DNA from: Pusillimonas sp. T7-7
Lineage (GTDB): Bacteria > Pseudomonadota > Gammaproteobacteria > Burkholderiales > Burkholderiaceae_B
DNA length: 64,000 nucleotides
Direction of reading: 5' to 3'
NCBI RefSeq assembly: GCF_000209655.1
Contig: NC_015458.1
Location: 124,001-188,000 of the forward strand
Positions 62,230 to 64,000 of the stretch are shown in pieces; the first letter of the stretch is position 1; each line of letters begins with the position of its first letter. A program made the position numbers and the translations under genes. A model generated the notes under the pieces. That model was given only the letters and a program-made list of their open reading frames with translations, ran no database searches and had not been told where the DNA came from.

Positions 62230-63705
62230 CTACAGGTAGGGACTGGCCAGCCAGATGATCCGGTTACGCAAACGCTTGCGAAACGGTATGGTGGCCAGCT
62301 CTTCCAGTGTGACGAGATCTGCGTTTTCTATTTCGCTGTCTATCAGCCCTTCGATCTTGGCGGCAAGCTCGTGACTGTAGACTTCCATGTCCAACTCAAA
62401 ATTAAGCCGTAGGCTGCGCGGGTCCATATTCGACGACCCCACATACGACCAGGAGCCATCTATGGTGATGAGCTTGGAGTGGTTGAAGTTGCCGCGGGCC
62501 CGCCATACTCGGCAACTATTGCGTATGACCTGATCCAACTGTGCCGTCATGGCGTAGTTCACCAGACGCAAGTTATTGCGGCCGGGGATGACGATATCGA
62601 CGATGATGCCGCGTCTGGCCGCGGTATTGATGGCGCCCAGCAGCACCTGGTCGGGCAGAAAGTAGGGCGATTGTATGCGTATGTGTTTTTGTGCGACGGC
62701 AAATGCGCCCAGCAGCATGTTGTGGGTGCCCACTATATAGCGGTCGGGGCCAGATCGTATGCCGCGTGCGGGTACTTGCGGCATGGGTGCGTTCCATGTG
62801 TTGCAGCACCATGCATCGAAAGGCAGGTTTTCTTTAGTGGTGAATTCCCAGTCGTGGGCGAACACCGACATCAATTGCAGTACGACTGGCCCTTCAACCT
62901 TGAAGTGGGTATCGCTGCAGGTATCGAGGCCCGCCACGGCGGATACGAACTCTTCACGTATATTCATGCCGCCGGTAAAGGCGATGCAGCCGTCAATGAC
63001 CAGTATCTTGCGGTGACTGCGCAGATTGGCGTAGGGCATGCGCATGAATCCCAGCGGATTGGTCATGAAGAGGGCGGCGGGGATTTTTTTCTTGCGCAGC
63101 AGCCGGATGATGGGCGGACGTGAATACTTCGAGCCGACGGCATCGATCAGTACCCGCACCTGTACGCCACGCTCTACAGCGCGTACTAGTGCATCAACGA
63201 TCTTGCGGCCTTCGCTATCGTTATCGAAAATATAGGTTTGCAGAGCAATGGATTTGCTGGCTTTGTCTATGGCGGCGATCATGGCCGGATAGGTTTGGTC
63301 ACCCCCCACGAGCAACTGGATGTTATTGCCATCGCTGAGCGGAAAGTGGCTAATGCGGTCGCCTAGTACGCGCAGCGATTCGAACTGGGCGGGAACGATG
63401 TTGCTGATATCGGCAAGCGGAAGTTCCGGCTTGCTGACGTAGTTCTTCAAGCTCTTGTTGCGTTGTTCTGAAATATGGTCATGACGGATGCGGTTGATGC
63501 CTGCGATCAGGTAGATGAACGGGCCGAGCAGGGGTGACATCATGATGATGCCCACCCAGCCTATGGCCGCTCGTACATCGTTTTTGGTCATGGCGGCATG
63601 AACGGCTGCCGTACCGCCCACCGCTATGCTCAGCAATAGCGCCAGGTGGGGCCAGTATTCTGAAGCCAGGTATTCCAAATAGGCCATGTCCATAAACTGA
63701 GCCAT
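62230..63705 (-). CDS. cls: Cardiolipin synthase (phospholipase D family)
   Basis: 491 residues. Two membrane helices at about 17-35 and 47-70 (ending PFIYLIAGINRIR) anchor the protein. Two HKD motifs are present: RSHRKILVIDGCIAFTGG and NFNHSKLITIDGSWSYVGSSNMDPRS. It condenses two phosphatidylglycerols, or phosphatidylglycerol with another phospholipid, to cardiolipin. The stop is 9 bases beyond the convergent TRAP permease stop. The start at 63705 is close behind AAGGA; a downstream in-frame ATG is possible. Confidence 0.93.
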   Translation of the reverse strand: MAQFMDMAYLEYLASEYWPHLALLLSIAVGGTAAVHAAMTKNDVRAAIGWVGIIMMSPLLGPFIYLIAGINRIRHDHISEQRNKSLKNYVSKPELPLADISNIVPAQFESLRVLGDRISHFPLSDGNNIQLLVGGDQTYPAMIAAIDKASKSIALQTYIFDNDSEGRKIVDALVRAVERGVQVRVLIDAVGSKYSRPPIIRLLRKKKIPAALFMTNPLGFMRMPYANLRSHRKILVIDGCIAFTGGMNIREEFVSAVAGLDTCSDTHFKVEGPVVLQLMSVFAHDWEFTTKENLPFDAWCCNTWNAPMPQVPARGIRSGPDRYIVGTHNMLLGAFAVAQKHIRIQSPYFLPDQVLLGAINTAARRGIIVDIVIPGRNNLRLVNYAMTAQLDQVIRNSCRVWRARGNFNHSKLITIDGSWSYVGSSNMDPRSLRLNFELDMEVYSHELAAKIEGLIDSEIENADLVTLEELATIPFRKRLRNRIIWLASPYL

Positions 63706-63824
63706 TCCTTGCAGGGGAGTTCAAAGTTCAACCGAAGCGGTAGGGGCGTCTGATTCCCCGTGATGAGCCAGAGCAAGTATATAAGATCGCCTGGGCTTAT
63801 GGGCGTGGGCGGGCCGTGGCCCGC

Positions 63825-64000
63825 TCAGTCAGTGGATGGGCGTTCTTGCAAGCTGTCGTACCACTGCGGGTTGGGTGCCCCCTGGCAGGCAAAAACCTGG
63901 GCGCGGGATGGGGCGCGCCATACGCCGCCGCCTATCCCGGGCGTGGGTTGCACGCCATACCAGAACCAGCGGCCGTCTTCATCTTGAGCGGCCCAGTTCC
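63825..64000 (-). CDS. Unknown protein, C-terminal end (partial)
   Basis: The minus strand is open from the window edge to TGA (complement of 63825-63827), giving 58 residues: NWAAQDEDGRWFWYGVQPTP and on to NPQWYDSLQERPSTD. The Trp-rich 'WAAQDEDGRWFWY' pattern with Pro/Gly spacing looks like a small conserved cytoplasmic protein seen in betaproteobacteria. I do not recognise a function. The 5' end lies outside the window. Codon use is consistent with a real gene. Confidence 0.6.
   Translation of the reverse strand, partial: NWAAQDEDGRWFWYGVQPTPGIGGGVWRAPSRAQVFACQGAPNPQWYDSLQERPSTD

Overview
The window looks like a chromosomal segment of a betaproteobacterium of the Alcaligenaceae (Bordetella/Achromobacter/Pusillimonas type). 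This is inferred from the moderately high GC content, the ftsH-folP-glmM order followed by ppx/ppk1 and pst genes, a DUF4148 protein, several branched-chain-type ABC binding proteins, a TRAP transporter and many LysR regulators. Genus cannot be fixed from the sequence alone. No insertion sequence, integrase, phage gene or CRISPR array was seen. No gap between genes exceeds 300 bases; the larger gaps (4713-4906, 8126-8287, 48554-48744, 52152-52408, 54708-54869) hold promoters or operator-like repeats, described as separate entries.

Layout. 1-12.5 kb: housekeeping and phosphate block: end of ftsH, folP, glmM, an OlsB-like acyltransferase, exopolyphosphatase (ppx, opposite strand), polyphosphate kinase (ppk1) and pstS-pstC-pstA-pstB. 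ppk1 and pstS each carry a Pho box with identical spacing to its -10, but no phoU, phoB or phoR follows. Next come a cytoplasmic subtilisin-like peptidase and a separate small I9-propeptide-like protein. 12.5-20.2 kb: acyl-CoA metabolism: an AraC regulator divergent from an acyl-CoA ligase/crotonase/periplasmic-binding-protein operon, a DoxX gene behind an isolated N-terminal piece of an acyl-CoA ligase, and a full-length acyl-CoA synthetase. 20.2-33.8 kb: tRNA-Pro, a TerC-CBS membrane protein, an LtaS-like sulfatase-fold enzyme, a complete branched-chain amino acid ABC transporter with fused permeases, a fused indolepyruvate ferredoxin oxidoreductase, a phospholipase A and tRNA-Arg.

33.8-39.8 kb: a possibly acquired stretch directly abutting tRNA-Arg: NepI-like MFS exporter, LysR, NAD(P)-binding protein, ABC exporter, rhodanese and a HigBA toxin-antitoxin pair. 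39.8-54.7 kb: LysR plus a MexEF-OprN-like RND efflux operon, a secreted metallo-beta-lactamase-fold hydrolase, a DUF4148 repeat protein, LysR, an ArgE-like deacetylase, TauE/SafE, a SixA-like phosphatase, a membrane acyltransferase and a Cys/Met-metabolism PLP enzyme. 54.8-62.2 kb: a malonate utilisation operon: GntR regulator, malonyl-CoA decarboxylase, an unusual crotonase, malonyl-CoA synthetase and a TRAP transporter; malonate would be imported, activated to malonyl-CoA and decarboxylated to acetyl-CoA. 62.2-64 kb: cardiolipin synthase and the 3' end of an unknown gene.

The most distinctive signals are the stem-loop placed between a weak Shine-Dalgarno and the AUG of the fused Liv permease, the peptidase with a separate propeptide-like partner, the malonate-operon crotonase lacking one catalytic glutamate, and the orphan ligase N-terminal domain coupled to DoxX.
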